Assembly (NCBI GenBank): GCA_016839025.1
Contig: JADLKK010000001.1
Span: 1-64,000 of the forward strand
Length of the DNA: 64,000 bases
Reading direction: 5' to 3'
Source of the DNA: Proteiniphilum sp.
GTDB taxonomy: Bacteria > Bacteroidota > Bacteroidia > Bacteroidales > Dysgonomonadaceae
The notes below the pieces were generated by a model. It searched no databases and had not been told where the DNA came from. It saw only the letters and a list, made by a program, of their open reading frames with translations. The translations under genes and the position numbers were made by a program. Shown here one piece after another: positions 7,146 through 15,392 of this stretch; within the stretch, counting starts at the first letter, position 1; each line of letters starts with the position of its first letter.

Positions 7146-9206
7146 ATGATCGCAAAAGGCAAGGACCATGCAATATTGGCATCAAAAAACCGTTTTATCG
7201 CTAAACGGTTTTTTGATTTGAGGCGGATCACTTCTTCTCTTTTGTTGTTGTGTCTGTTCCCTGCGCTATCCTGCAACCGGGTTCGGCTGGGTGATGCCCG
7301 GATGCATTATGTGCGGGGGGAATACCATGCGGCGGTTGGCATGTACCGTACCCTTTACCGACAAACACCCCGTGAGGAGAGGGCGTTGCGAGGAGTGATC
7401 GCCTTTGAGATGGCGGAAAATTACCGTCATCTGAATCAGTCGGCCCATGCCGCTACGGCTTACGGCAATGCCATCCGGTTTGGGTATCCGGATCCTGTCG
7501 CCCTTTTGCGACAGGCACAGATGTTACACAGGGAGGGGGAGTATACGCAGGCAGCTGCTCTCTATCATGACTATTTGTCGCATGCGCCAGAGGATGAAAC
7601 AGCGATTGCCGGTTTGCTTGGGGTTGAGCACTCCTTGCAGGGGTTGAGGCAATCAGAAGGGTGTACGGCTCGCTACCAGGTGAGTCGGATGGATCTCTTC
7701 AATTCGTCGCGCAGTGATTTTTCTCCTTTTCTGATGCCCGGTGACGAGCTGCTTTATTTCACCTCTTCCCGCGAAAGCATCCCGGGTGAGGAGAGAAGCT
7801 CGGTGACCGGTACCAAGTACCACGATATATTCTTCTCTGCAAAGGACAGCCAGGAGGCGTGGAGGCAACCCAAAAGAGTAGAATCACCACTCAATACCCA
7901 TTGTGATGAAGGGGTTGCTACTGTGACCAATGACGGAGGGCTGATGTTTTACAGCTTCACTCCTGCTGGTAGCGGTGAGGAGCGGCTGACAGGTATTTTC
8001 TTCTCCCGGAGGGTCAATGGGGTCTGGTCCTCCGGCAACCCTCTCGCCATCAGGTCGGACGACTCGCTCTCGCTGTTTGCCCATCCGGCCATATCGGGTT
8101 CAGGAGAGCTCCTCTTTTTTGTTTCCGATATGCCGGGCGGATATGGGGGAACCGATATCTGGCTGGCACATCTCAACCACAGGCAGGAGGTGGTGAGCCT
8201 GGAGAATGCCGGTGCAGTGATTAATACGCATGGGAATGAGATGTTTCCTGTGCTGCAGAACGATACGACCCTTTACTTCTCTTCCGACGGGCATCCTGGA
8301 AGGGGAGGTCTCGATCTCTTCCGTGCCATAAAAAGCAGCTCCAGCAAAAGGTGGAGGCTGGAACAGTTGCCCGTTCCGCTGAATTCACCTGCCGATGATT
8401 TTGGCATTACCCTTGAGCAGGGGGGAGGGAAGGGTTTCTTCAGTTCCAACAGAGATGATGCAAGGGGGTATGACCATATCTGGTCTTTTGTACGGGTAGA
8501 CAGGAAAATTCGGCTTGAGGGGTTTGTGGTGGATCCGGGAGATCACCTGATAGCGGCTGCCGTTATTGATGTGGTGGGCAGTGATGGCTCGCTCCACCGG
8601 GTTGCGACAGACCGTGAGGGCGTTTATCACTTTGTCGCTGAGGAGGGTGTCGACTATCTCTTCCTGGCGCAGGCAGAAGGATACCTGAACCGCAAGCAAT
8701 CGCTCCCGGCAATGCGTGTCTGCAACGACACACTCATCTATCTGGATTTTGAGATGACCCCCTACAACCGACCGGTTATCCTGGAGCATATCTTCTATGA
8801 TTTTGACCGTGCGGTTCTTCGTCCGGAATCGGAAGAGGAGCTGGGTAATCTGATAACACTCATGCAGGAGCATCCGGAGATCAGGGTGCAACTCTCCTCT
8901 CATACCGACCGGCATGGGAGCGACAGTTATAACCATGCACTCTCATTGCGTCGCGCAAGCTCGGTGGCTGATTTTCTCGTTGCCGGAGGTGTTGATCCGG
9001 AGCGCCTCGCCTGTGTTGGTTACGGAAGTTCGACGCCCAAGCAGGTGGATCGGCGAACCGCTGCGCAATATCCCTTTCTTCAGGAGGGTCTCTTTCTGAC
9101 GGATAGCTGTATCCGTCAGCTTTCAACCACGCAACAGGAAATAGCCGATCAGCTCAACCGCCGGACAGAGTTTCTTGTCATGCCGCCTTCCCTCATCTCT
9201 CCCTGA
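7146..9206 (+). CDS. porE: PorE-like lipoprotein of the type IX secretion system (TPR, PD40 propeller, CRD, OmpA domain)
   Basis: A 686-residue predicted outer-membrane lipoprotein. The N-terminus has a hydrophobic signal ending LLLLCLFPALSC, so Cys is the lipidation site. TPR-like helices follow (about residues 35-150). Next come PD40/WD40-like blades with repeated LYFSSDGHPGRGGLDLF-type strands (about 175-450), a carboxypeptidase-regulatory-like domain (about 455-540), and a C-terminal OmpA-like peptidoglycan-binding domain (FYDFDRAVLRPESEEELGN, then LSSHTDRHGSDSYNHALS). This exact order is that of P. gingivalis PorE, which anchors the type IX secretion complex to peptidoglycan. The start at 7146 fits the signal peptide; an in-frame codon at 7089 would overlap the DUF4301 gene. 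Other OmpA-family PD40 proteins are possible alternatives. Confidence 0.75.
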   Translation: MIAKGKDHAILASKNRFIAKRFFDLRRITSSLLLLCLFPALSCNRVRLGDARMHYVRGEYHAAVGMYRTLYRQTPREERALRGVIAFEMAENYRHLNQSAHAATAYGNAIRFGYPDPVALLRQAQMLHREGEYTQAAALYHDYLSHAPEDETAIAGLLGVEHSLQGLRQSEGCTARYQVSRMDLFNSSRSDFSPFLMPGDELLYFTSSRESIPGEERSSVTGTKYHDIFFSAKDSQEAWRQPKRVESPLNTHCDEGVATVTNDGGLMFYSFTPAGSGEERLTGIFFSRRVNGVWSSGNPLAIRSDDSLSLFAHPAISGSGELLFFVSDMPGGYGGTDIWLAHLNHRQEVVSLENAGAVINTHGNEMFPVLQNDTTLYFSSDGHPGRGGLDLFRAIKSSSSKRWRLEQLPVPLNSPADDFGITLEQGGGKGFFSSNRDDARGYDHIWSFVRVDRKIRLEGFVVDPGDHLIAAAVIDVVGSDGSLHRVATDREGVYHFVAEEGVDYLFLAQAEGYLNRKQSLPAMRVCNDTLIYLDFEMTPYNRPVILEHIFYDFDRAVLRPESEEELGNLITLMQEHPEIRVQLSSHTDRHGSDSYNHALSLRRASSVADFLVAGGVDPERLACVGYGSSTPKQVDRRTAAQYPFLQEGLFLTDSCIRQLSTTQQEIADQLNRRTEFLVMPPSLISP

Positions 9207-9234
9207 AAAATGAATGATTATCGGGAATAATGTG

Positions 9235-9242
9235 TATTTTTG
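9235..9242 (+). promoter_or_regulatory. -7 element upstream of porD
   Basis: TATTTTTG fits TAnnTTTG and sits 55 bases before porD in the 90-base gap after porE. No convincing -33 element is present. Confidence 0.4.
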
Positions 9243-9296
9243 TAAACGGAAGCCGGCGATAAGCATTGCTTTCCCAGACATCAATCCGTTTAATGA

Positions 9297-10172
9297 ATGA
9301 GGGGTATTGTTACGGGGGTCATTTTTTGGTGGAGTTGGTTGATAGCTGTTTTCTCTCTTACCGCACAGGAGCTTCAGGCTTCGGTGGCAGTGAACAGCAC
9401 CGCCCTGCAGGGACGTGACAGGGAGCTGTTCCTTTCCCTGGAAGAGTCGTTGAACAGATTCCTCAACGGACAACAGTGGGGGGATCAATCCAGCCAGACA
9501 CACAAGAAAGTCAGATGCTCTTTCAATCTGGTGATTACCGGAACTGATCCTACCGGATCCTTTCGCGGGGAGCTTTATCTGCAATCCTTTGCACGTGACG
9601 AGTCGGACAAACCGCTCACCCCCCTGTTGAAACTGCGGGACAAGGAGCTTGTATTCAGTTATTCTGCTCATCAGCCACTGATCTACGATGCCCGTTCGAC
9701 TGATGACAACCTGACCGCCACCGTGGCTTACTATGCCTGTTTGATCCTTGGACTGGAGGGTGACGTGGCGAGTCCGTTGGGTGGAACCAACTATTTTCGG
9801 GCGATGGAGCAGATTGCCACCGGTGCACGCTCTCACGGTTGGCCGGGATGGGAGAGCTATCGCCACCAAGGTGGTCGTACGGCGATTGCAGAGGCTTTCA
9901 ATGATGGATCGCTCGAACAGTACCGGCTGATCTGGCACCGTTTCCATGCTGATCCACAAATCACAACGGCAACCGGTATCCTTCGGTTTCTTTCCTCGCT
10001 TCACCGCGAACGTCCGGGTCATCGGCTCCTTGCCCTCTTTGGTGATGCCCGGTTGCAGGAACTGACGGATATACTCTCACAGGGTAGCCGGTCAGAAAGG
10101 ACTCATTATCTCCAGCTACTGCGGGAAATCTACCCCACACGAAACGACGCGCTGGATAAGCTGCGCGAATAA
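9297..10172 (+). CDS. porD: DUF4835 family protein, PorD of the type IX secretion system
   Basis: A 291-residue exported protein with an N-terminal signal sequence (GIVTGVIFWWSWLIAVFSLTAQ). The body carries DUF4835 features: QELQASVAVNSTALQGRDRELF at the mature N-terminus, KVRCSFNLVITG, and the middle YYACLILGLEGDVASPLGGTNYF. The family is annotated as PorD, a conserved envelope protein needed for or associated with type IX secretion, whose exact role is not well understood. It lies 6 bases before recN, the usual Bacteroidota neighbour. Co-location with porE 90 bases upstream strengthens the assignment. Confidence 0.8.
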   Translation: MRGIVTGVIFWWSWLIAVFSLTAQELQASVAVNSTALQGRDRELFLSLEESLNRFLNGQQWGDQSSQTHKKVRCSFNLVITGTDPTGSFRGELYLQSFARDESDKPLTPLLKLRDKELVFSYSAHQPLIYDARSTDDNLTATVAYYACLILGLEGDVASPLGGTNYFRAMEQIATGARSHGWPGWESYRHQGGRTAIAEAFNDGSLEQYRLIWHRFHADPQITTATGILRFLSSLHRERPGHRLLALFGDARLQELTDILSQGSRSERTHYLQLLREIYPTRNDALDKLRE

Positions 10173-10178
10173 TTGCCT

Positions 10179-11840
10179 ATGTTAAAGAGACTTCATATAC
10201 AGGATTATGCGCTGATTGATTCCCTGCAGATCACATTCGATAAGGGATTCTCAGTGATCACCGGTGAGACAGGCGCCGGCAAGTCGATCATCCTGGGTGC
10301 CCTGTCGTTGATTTTGGGGCAGCGTGCCGATATGCGGTATTTGAAGCAGGATGCATCCAGGTGTGTGGTTGAAGGGTTGTTCGACCTTTCTGCCTACGAC
10401 CTGAAGCCTCTCTTTGAGGAACATGAGTGGATCTATGACGGCGATGACTGTATCCTGCGGCGGGAGATATGGGTGACAGGCAGGTCACGTGCTTTCATCA
10501 ATGATTCACCCGTTAACCTGAACGACCTGAGGTTGTTGGGCGACCGGTTAATTGATATCCACTCCCAGCATCAGAATCTATCACTCAATGACAATCTATT
10601 TCAGCTCAGGGTGGTGGATCTGCTGGCAGGCACCAGCCATGAGCTGGTTGGCTATGAGAAGGCTTTTGCGGCTTACCATGCCGCGGAAAAAACACTGGGC
10701 AGTCTCAGGGAGCAATCGCGCCGTAACAGGGAAGAGGAAGAGTATCTCCGTTTTCAGCACACGGCACTTCAGGATGCTTCGTTGAAAGAGGGTGAACAGG
10801 AACAGTTGGAAGAGGAGCTGGAGGCGTTGACCCACTCTGAGGAGATCAAATCGGCCCTCTATTCTGCTACTGCTATTCTTTCGAACGGTGAACAGAATGT
10901 GGAGGGGCAGCTGCGTGCGGTGAGAGATCTCCTGCAGGCGATACATGCCGTTTTCCCGAAAGTGGGAGGGCTCGCCAGGAGGGTGGAGTCGGCTTACCTC
11001 GATCTGAAAGATGTGCGGGAGGAGGCATCCCGCCTGTTTGAGGCGGTTGAATTTGATCCGGGGCGGCAGCAACTGCTGGAGGAGCGGCTCAATATGCTCT
11101 ATGATCTGGAGAAGAAACATGGCCTCGGCACCGTGGGAGAGCTGATAGCCCTGCGTGATGAGATCGGCGATAGGTTGCAGCAGATCGGCACCCTCGAAGA
11201 GAGGCTGGAGGAACAGGAGAGATATACTGCCGACAGGAGAAGGGCGATGCTGGAGAAAGCGGAAGAGCTGAGTAAGAAACGGCATGCTGCCACCGCGGCG
11301 ATTGAACAACAGTTGATCGGCATGCTCAACTACCTGAAGCTGCCTCACGCCCGTTTTCACTGTAAGATCACCCCCCGAAGAGATCCTGATGCCACCGGCG
11401 TTGATCAGGTTGCGTTTCTCTTTTCTGCCAACAAAAGCAGTTCGTTGCAACCCGTCTCGTCCATCGCTTCGGGTGGTGAGATCTCACGACTGATGTTGTC
11501 GCTGAAGGCAATGATTGCGGGAGCCACCGCGTTGCCGGCTATCATCTTCGATGAGATTGATACCGGTACCTCGGGAGAGGTAGCCGACAAGGTGGGGTCG
11601 GTCATGAAGATGATGAGCTGCGAGATGCAGGTGATCGGGATTACCCATCTGCCCCAGATAGCCTCAAAGGGAGATGCCCACTTTGTGGTGTTTAAGGAGG
11701 AACAGGACAACAGTGTAGTTACCGGAATCAGAAGGGTGACCGGTGAGGAACGGGTGAACGAGATAGCACGCATGTTGAGTGGAGCTGAAATAACGGAGCA
11801 GGCTGTGGAAAATGCCAGGGTGATGCTCGAAACAACCTGA
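10179..11840 (+). CDS. recN: DNA repair protein RecN
   Basis: A 553-residue SMC-like ATPase that acts early in double-strand break repair. The N-terminal Walker A is TGETGAGKSI. A long coiled-coil region (about residues 160-370, rich in Glu, Arg and Leu) follows. The ABC signature appears as SSIASGGEISRLMLSLK and Walker B as AIIFDEIDTGTSGE. The ATG at 10179 is preferred to a TTG two codons earlier. The gene is 6 bases after porD and 3 bases before rlmB, so the three are probably one transcript. Confidence 0.96.
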   Translation: MLKRLHIQDYALIDSLQITFDKGFSVITGETGAGKSIILGALSLILGQRADMRYLKQDASRCVVEGLFDLSAYDLKPLFEEHEWIYDGDDCILRREIWVTGRSRAFINDSPVNLNDLRLLGDRLIDIHSQHQNLSLNDNLFQLRVVDLLAGTSHELVGYEKAFAAYHAAEKTLGSLREQSRRNREEEEYLRFQHTALQDASLKEGEQEQLEEELEALTHSEEIKSALYSATAILSNGEQNVEGQLRAVRDLLQAIHAVFPKVGGLARRVESAYLDLKDVREEASRLFEAVEFDPGRQQLLEERLNMLYDLEKKHGLGTVGELIALRDEIGDRLQQIGTLEERLEEQERYTADRRRAMLEKAEELSKKRHAATAAIEQQLIGMLNYLKLPHARFHCKITPRRDPDATGVDQVAFLFSANKSSSLQPVSSIASGGEISRLMLSLKAMIAGATALPAIIFDEIDTGTSGEVADKVGSVMKMMSCEMQVIGITHLPQIASKGDAHFVVFKEEQDNSVVTGIRRVTGEERVNEIARMLSGAEITEQAVENARVMLETT

Positions 11841-11843
11841 ACA

Positions 11844-12587
11844 ATGAAAGAGAAAGAGATGATCTTTGGCATTCGTGCCGTGATAGAGGCGATCGAAGCC
11901 GGAAAAGAGATTGATAAGGTGCTGGTTAAGCGTGAGCTATCCGGTGACCTGTTCATGGAGCTGCAGCAGTTGTTGCGCACCCGGGAGATCCCGATGCAGC
12001 GGGTTCCGCTTGAGCGTATCGATCGCATCACCCGCAAGAACCACCAGGGCGTGATTGCCTTCACCTCGGCAGTTGCCTACCAGAAGCTGGAACAGATTAT
12101 TCCAATGCTATACGAGCAGGGAAAAAGCCCGTTTATCCTGGTGCTTGATGGCCTCACCGATGTGCGCAACTTTGGAGCCATTGCCCGCACCTGCGAGGTG
12201 GCAGGAGTGGATGCCATTGTGATACCGGCCCGTGGCAGTGTGTCGGTCAATGCCGACGCGGTGAAGACATCAGCCGGAGCGCTGCACACTATCCCGGTGT
12301 GTCGTGAGCAGAGCCTGAAAGAGGCGATTCTCTTCCTGAGGCATAGCGGCGTCAAGGTGGTGGCGGCAACCGAGAAGGCAGCTGCATACTATACCGGGAG
12401 CGATCTCACCGTGCCGGTAGCCATTGTAATGGGTGCCGAGGATACCGGTGTCGCTTCCGACCACCTGCGGGTGAGTGATGAGCTGGTGAAGATCCCACAG
12501 TTTGGCGCGATCCAGTCGCTCAATGTATCCGTGGCCGCAGGGGTGCTGATCTACGAAGTGGTAAGACAACGGGGTATGGGTCGTTAG
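11844..12587 (+). CDS. rlmB: 23S rRNA (guanosine-2'-O-)-methyltransferase RlmB, SpoU/TrmH family
   Basis: A 247-residue SPOUT methyltransferase. The N-terminal substrate-binding domain (IFGIRAVIEAIEAGKEIDKV) is followed by the knotted catalytic domain with its three motifs: NFGAIARTCEVAGVDAIVIP, IVMGAEDTGVA and QSLNVSVAAGVLIYE. RlmB uses S-adenosylmethionine to methylate the 2'-O of G2251 (E. coli numbering) in the peptidyl-transferase P loop. A tRNA-modifying TrmH relative cannot be wholly excluded, but the N-terminal domain favours RlmB. Confidence 0.9.
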   Translation: MKEKEMIFGIRAVIEAIEAGKEIDKVLVKRELSGDLFMELQQLLRTREIPMQRVPLERIDRITRKNHQGVIAFTSAVAYQKLEQIIPMLYEQGKSPFILVLDGLTDVRNFGAIARTCEVAGVDAIVIPARGSVSVNADAVKTSAGALHTIPVCREQSLKEAILFLRHSGVKVVAATEKAAAYYTGSDLTVPVAIVMGAEDTGVASDHLRVSDELVKIPQFGAIQSLNVSVAAGVLIYEVVRQRGMGR

Positions 12588-12646
12588 GAAAGGAGAATAA
12601 CGTATCGGTCACAGCATACAGCTTATCGATCAAATTTACAACCATC

Positions 12647-13027
12647 ATGCAAAAGATAATTGTTTCCACAGAAAATGCGCCGGCAGCCATAGGGCCCTAC
12701 AGCCAGGCGGTAGAGGTGAACGGACTGTTGTTCCTGTCGGGGATGCTGCCCATTGATCCGGTTACGGGTGATCTGGTGGGTGGAGGTGTCCGGGAACAGA
12801 CCAGACAGATATTTTCCAATATCGCTGCGGTGCTGGCAGCTGCCGGATTGGAAAATGAGCAGATTGTCAAGACTACGGTCTTCCTCCAGGACATGTCACT
12901 TTTCGCAGAGATGAACGAGGTATACGCAGAGCAGTTCAATGGCTCCTATCCCGCTCGCTCGGCCTTCGCGGCGAAGGCGTTGCCCAAAAATGCATTGGTG
13001 GAGATTGAGGTGATCGCCGTGAGGTGA
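12647..13027 (+). CDS. ridA: RidA family reactive intermediate (enamine/imine) deaminase
   Basis: A 126-residue RidA/YjgF protein, which hydrolyses 2-aminoacrylate and related enamines released by PLP enzymes. The signature is present: AIGPYSQAVEVNGLLFLSGM near the N-terminus, Arg in SYPARSAF at the position that binds the carboxylate, and ALVEIEVIAV at the C-terminus. Members form trimers with active sites between subunits. It is 59 bases after rlmB on the same strand and converges with tatC. Confidence 0.95.
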   Translation: MQKIIVSTENAPAAIGPYSQAVEVNGLLFLSGMLPIDPVTGDLVGGGVREQTRQIFSNIAAVLAAAGLENEQIVKTTVFLQDMSLFAEMNEVYAEQFNGSYPARSAFAAKALPKNALVEIEVIAVR

Positions 13028-13058
13028 GCTACTCAGCCCTGGCGGCTCTCTTCCCTCT

Positions 13059-13889
13059 TCATTCATCAATGAGGGAGGGCAAATGTTCTTCCTCTTCCTC
13101 TTCGGGTGGTTCCTTCTTCACCATAAAGGCGCTGATTTCCCAAAGCATGTAGATGGGCACAGTGACCACGAAGAGTGAGAAGGGATCGCCGGAAGGGGTG
13201 ATCAGCGCGGCTGCAAGGAGTGACCCCACCACCGCGTGGCGACGGTACTTGCGAAAAAACGGCCGGTAGATAAGTCCCAGGTTCGATAACAGCCAGAAGA
13301 CCAGTGGCAGCTCAAAGACGAGCCCCATGATCAGGATCAGGGTGTAGAAGTTGCTCATGTAGGAGTCGAGGGAGAGCATGTTCTCAATTGAATCACTCAG
13401 CTCGAAGGTAATCAGAAAACGGAAGATCAGGGGAAAGACCACAAAGTAGCCTACCAGGCATCCGACCACAAACATAAAGCCACCAAATCCGAAAGCTGTC
13501 TTAACTCCTTTCGCCTCGTTCTCATAAAGGGCCGGACTGACAAATTTCCACAATTCATACAGGATATAGGGAATGGTACAGAGCACACCAAAAGCCAGTG
13601 ATGTGGAGATATAGGTCATAAACTGGGTTGTCATGCTGATGTTGAGGATCTGCACCTCAAATGCCTCAGCAGAGAAATCGGGCAGGAAGGGGATGAACCT
13701 GCTGGCTTTATCCAAAAAACGGTAAGTGACAAAATCAGAGGAACGGGCAGCCAGAATGATGCTGTCGAAGATTCTGGGAATCACAACAAAACCTGCGATG
13801 GAGAAAGTGACCACTGCGATGATGATGCGGATCAGTGTCCACCTGAACTCCTCCAGATGATCCCAAAAGGACATTTCTTTCTCTGCCAT
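13059..13889 (-). CDS. tatC: Sec-independent protein translocase TatC
   Basis: A 276-residue polytopic membrane protein with the TatC signature FWDHLEEFRWTLIR at the cytoplasmic N-terminus and about six hydrophobic segments. TatC recognises twin-arginine signal peptides in the inner membrane. The C-terminus is unusually acidic (EEEEEEHLPS). It lies downstream of tatA on the same strand, with a 122-base gap containing an inverted repeat. It may need TatA alone, since no tatB is seen here. Confidence 0.95.
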   Translation of the reverse strand: MAEKEMSFWDHLEEFRWTLIRIIIAVVTFSIAGFVVIPRIFDSIILAARSSDFVTYRFLDKASRFIPFLPDFSAEAFEVQILNISMTTQFMTYISTSLAFGVLCTIPYILYELWKFVSPALYENEAKGVKTAFGFGGFMFVVGCLVGYFVVFPLIFRFLITFELSDSIENMLSLDSYMSNFYTLILIMGLVFELPLVFWLLSNLGLIYRPFFRKYRRHAVVGSLLAAALITPSGDPFSLFVVTVPIYMLWEISAFMVKKEPPEEEEEEHLPSLIDE

Positions 13890-13913
13890 GTAAACCTTGC
13901 GCTACAGATTCAT

Positions 13914-13954
13914 TTCTCGGGTACAACCCGGCATTGGCAGGTTATACCCGAGAA
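13914..13954. repeat. 10-bp inverted repeat between tatA and tatC
   Basis: TTCTCGGGTA (13914-13923) and TACCCGAGAA (13945-13954) are perfect complements separated by 21 bases. No T-run follows on the minus strand, so it is more likely an RNA hairpin affecting stability or tatA/tatC ratio than a complete terminator. Confidence 0.6.
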
Positions 13955-14011
13955 GGTACAGGTGATTTAGTGAAAAGGAGACTATCCCTTACGGATCTCC
14001 CGTGGTGGTTG

Positions 14012-14215
14012 CTACTTTTCGGAGGATGAGTTGCTGTTGGTTGGATCGGCCTTGATGTCCTCCTCAATATCGTTCAACCCTTTCTTGAAGCTGTTGATGC
14101 CTTTTCCAAGCCCTTTCATGAATTCGGGTATTTTCCTCCCGCCAAACAGAATAAGTATTACCAGTACGATGATGGGTATCTCCCATCCGTTTAAGTTGAT
14201 GAGCAGTGGGTTCAT
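14012..14215 (-). CDS. tatA: Twin-arginine translocase subunit TatA
   Basis: A 67-residue protein with one N-terminal membrane helix (WEIPIIVLVILILFGGRKIPE), the FGGRKIPEF hinge, an amphipathic helix (MKGLGKGINSFKKGLND) and a hydrophilic tail. This is the TatA/TatE form that makes the translocation pore. The hinge FGGRKIPEF is typical of TatA rather than TatB. It precedes tatC on the same strand. Confidence 0.93.
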   Translation of the reverse strand: MNPLLINLNGWEIPIIVLVILILFGGRKIPEFMKGLGKGINSFKKGLNDIEEDIKADPTNSNSSSEK

Positions 14216-14262
14216 AGATCTAATTTATTTATTGGGTTGTATACTGTTGCTGTCATAAAATG

Positions 14263-14270
14263 CAAATGTA
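14263..14270 (-). promoter_or_regulatory. Probable tatA -7 element
   Basis: Minus-strand TACATTTG fits TAnnTTTG and lies about 48 bases before tatA. No matching TTTG was found at -33. Confidence 0.4.
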
Positions 14271-14335
14271 TAACTAATTTGCGTAACTGTTCCGTTTTTT
14301 AAGATAAAGTTTGGTAACGGCTCATTCGGAAAACG

Positions 14336-15370
14336 CTACTCGACCTCACCCATGATAAGATCCATGTAGATGGGAAGGTGGTCGCTAAACCCTCCCAGGT
14401 AACGGGGACCCAGGCTGGTGCGGAAAGGTTTCATGCCGTAGTGGCGCTCATCTTCCTCCAGCAGAAATGGAGCCCGGAAGATCTTGGCACCCTCGCTACT
14501 GACCCGGATGTTGCTTTCCCGCATCAGAAGGTTGCCGCTGACCACAAATTGATCGAGAAGCTCCCATCGCCCCTGGTATTTGCAGGTGCCATACTCCTGA
14601 CTTGGCGCCATCTGCTGGAACAGGTTATAGAGCAGGTTCCTGTCAGGTTGGCCATCTATTCTCTTTGCTGCAAGCACCCGGGAAAGGCTTTTGTCATTGG
14701 GCTGGTCGTTGAAGTCTCCCATGATCACGATGTGGGCGTGATTGCGCAGGGTGAAGAGGCTGTCACACTTGCCACGCAAGAGAGCGGCGGCATCGATACG
14801 GGCCGGCTCTGTCTCTCTTTTCCCTTCACTGCGGGAGGGGAAATGGCAGACAAACAGGTCGATGGTGTCGCCACTGATCACTTCGCCCACAACATGCAGG
14901 ATGTTTCGGGTTGGTTTTCTCCGCCGTTGTCGAAAGGAGATCTCATACTCACCTGTCTGTAGCAGGCGGAACTGATGCGGCTGATAGAGCAGTGCCACAT
15001 CGATACCCCGTTCATCGGGTGAATGGGTGAGCAGATACTCATACCCCTGTACCCGCAAGGGAGACCGCTTCGTGAGGTCGAACAATACACTGTCGTTCTC
15101 CACCTCACACAAACCGACGAGTGCCGGTGCGTACATTTCACCCACGGCGGTGATCACCCGTGTGAGGTTGCGCAACTTCTCCCAATACCTGTAAGGGGTC
15201 CAGCGCATGAATCCTTCCGGCAGAAACTGATCATCCTCTTTCAGCGAGTCGTTTCGTGTGTCGAAAAGGTTCTCCACATTGTAAAACATCACGCGGAAGG
15301 GTTCCTGCGATGACAGGGTAGTGGCGGATGCCAGCCAGCAGATCCAACAGGAAAGAACCAGGTGTCTCAC
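14336..15370 (-). CDS. Secreted endonuclease/exonuclease/phosphatase family protein
   Basis: A 344-residue protein with a short signal peptide (HLVLSCWICWLASATTLSSQ). The EEP fold is shown by VMFYNVENLFDTRND at the N-terminus (metal-binding Asn), LVGLCEVEND (metal-binding Glu), HIVIMGDFNDQPND (catalytic Asp-Asn) and FSDHLPIYMDL (C-terminal Asp-His). Members cut DNA, inositol phosphates or sphingomyelin. The periplasmic location suggests scavenging of nucleic acid or phosphate esters, but the substrate is unknown. It is 22 bases after pepD, so the two are likely co-transcribed. Confidence 0.85.
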   Translation of the reverse strand: MRHLVLSCWICWLASATTLSSQEPFRVMFYNVENLFDTRNDSLKEDDQFLPEGFMRWTPYRYWEKLRNLTRVITAVGEMYAPALVGLCEVENDSVLFDLTKRSPLRVQGYEYLLTHSPDERGIDVALLYQPHQFRLLQTGEYEISFRQRRRKPTRNILHVVGEVISGDTIDLFVCHFPSRSEGKRETEPARIDAAALLRGKCDSLFTLRNHAHIVIMGDFNDQPNDKSLSRVLAAKRIDGQPDRNLLYNLFQQMAPSQEYGTCKYQGRWELLDQFVVSGNLLMRESNIRVSSEGAKIFRAPFLLEEDERHYGMKPFRTSLGPRYLGGFSDHLPIYMDLIMGEVE

Positions 15371-15392
15371 TACAGAGGGGAGAAAGAATCAG

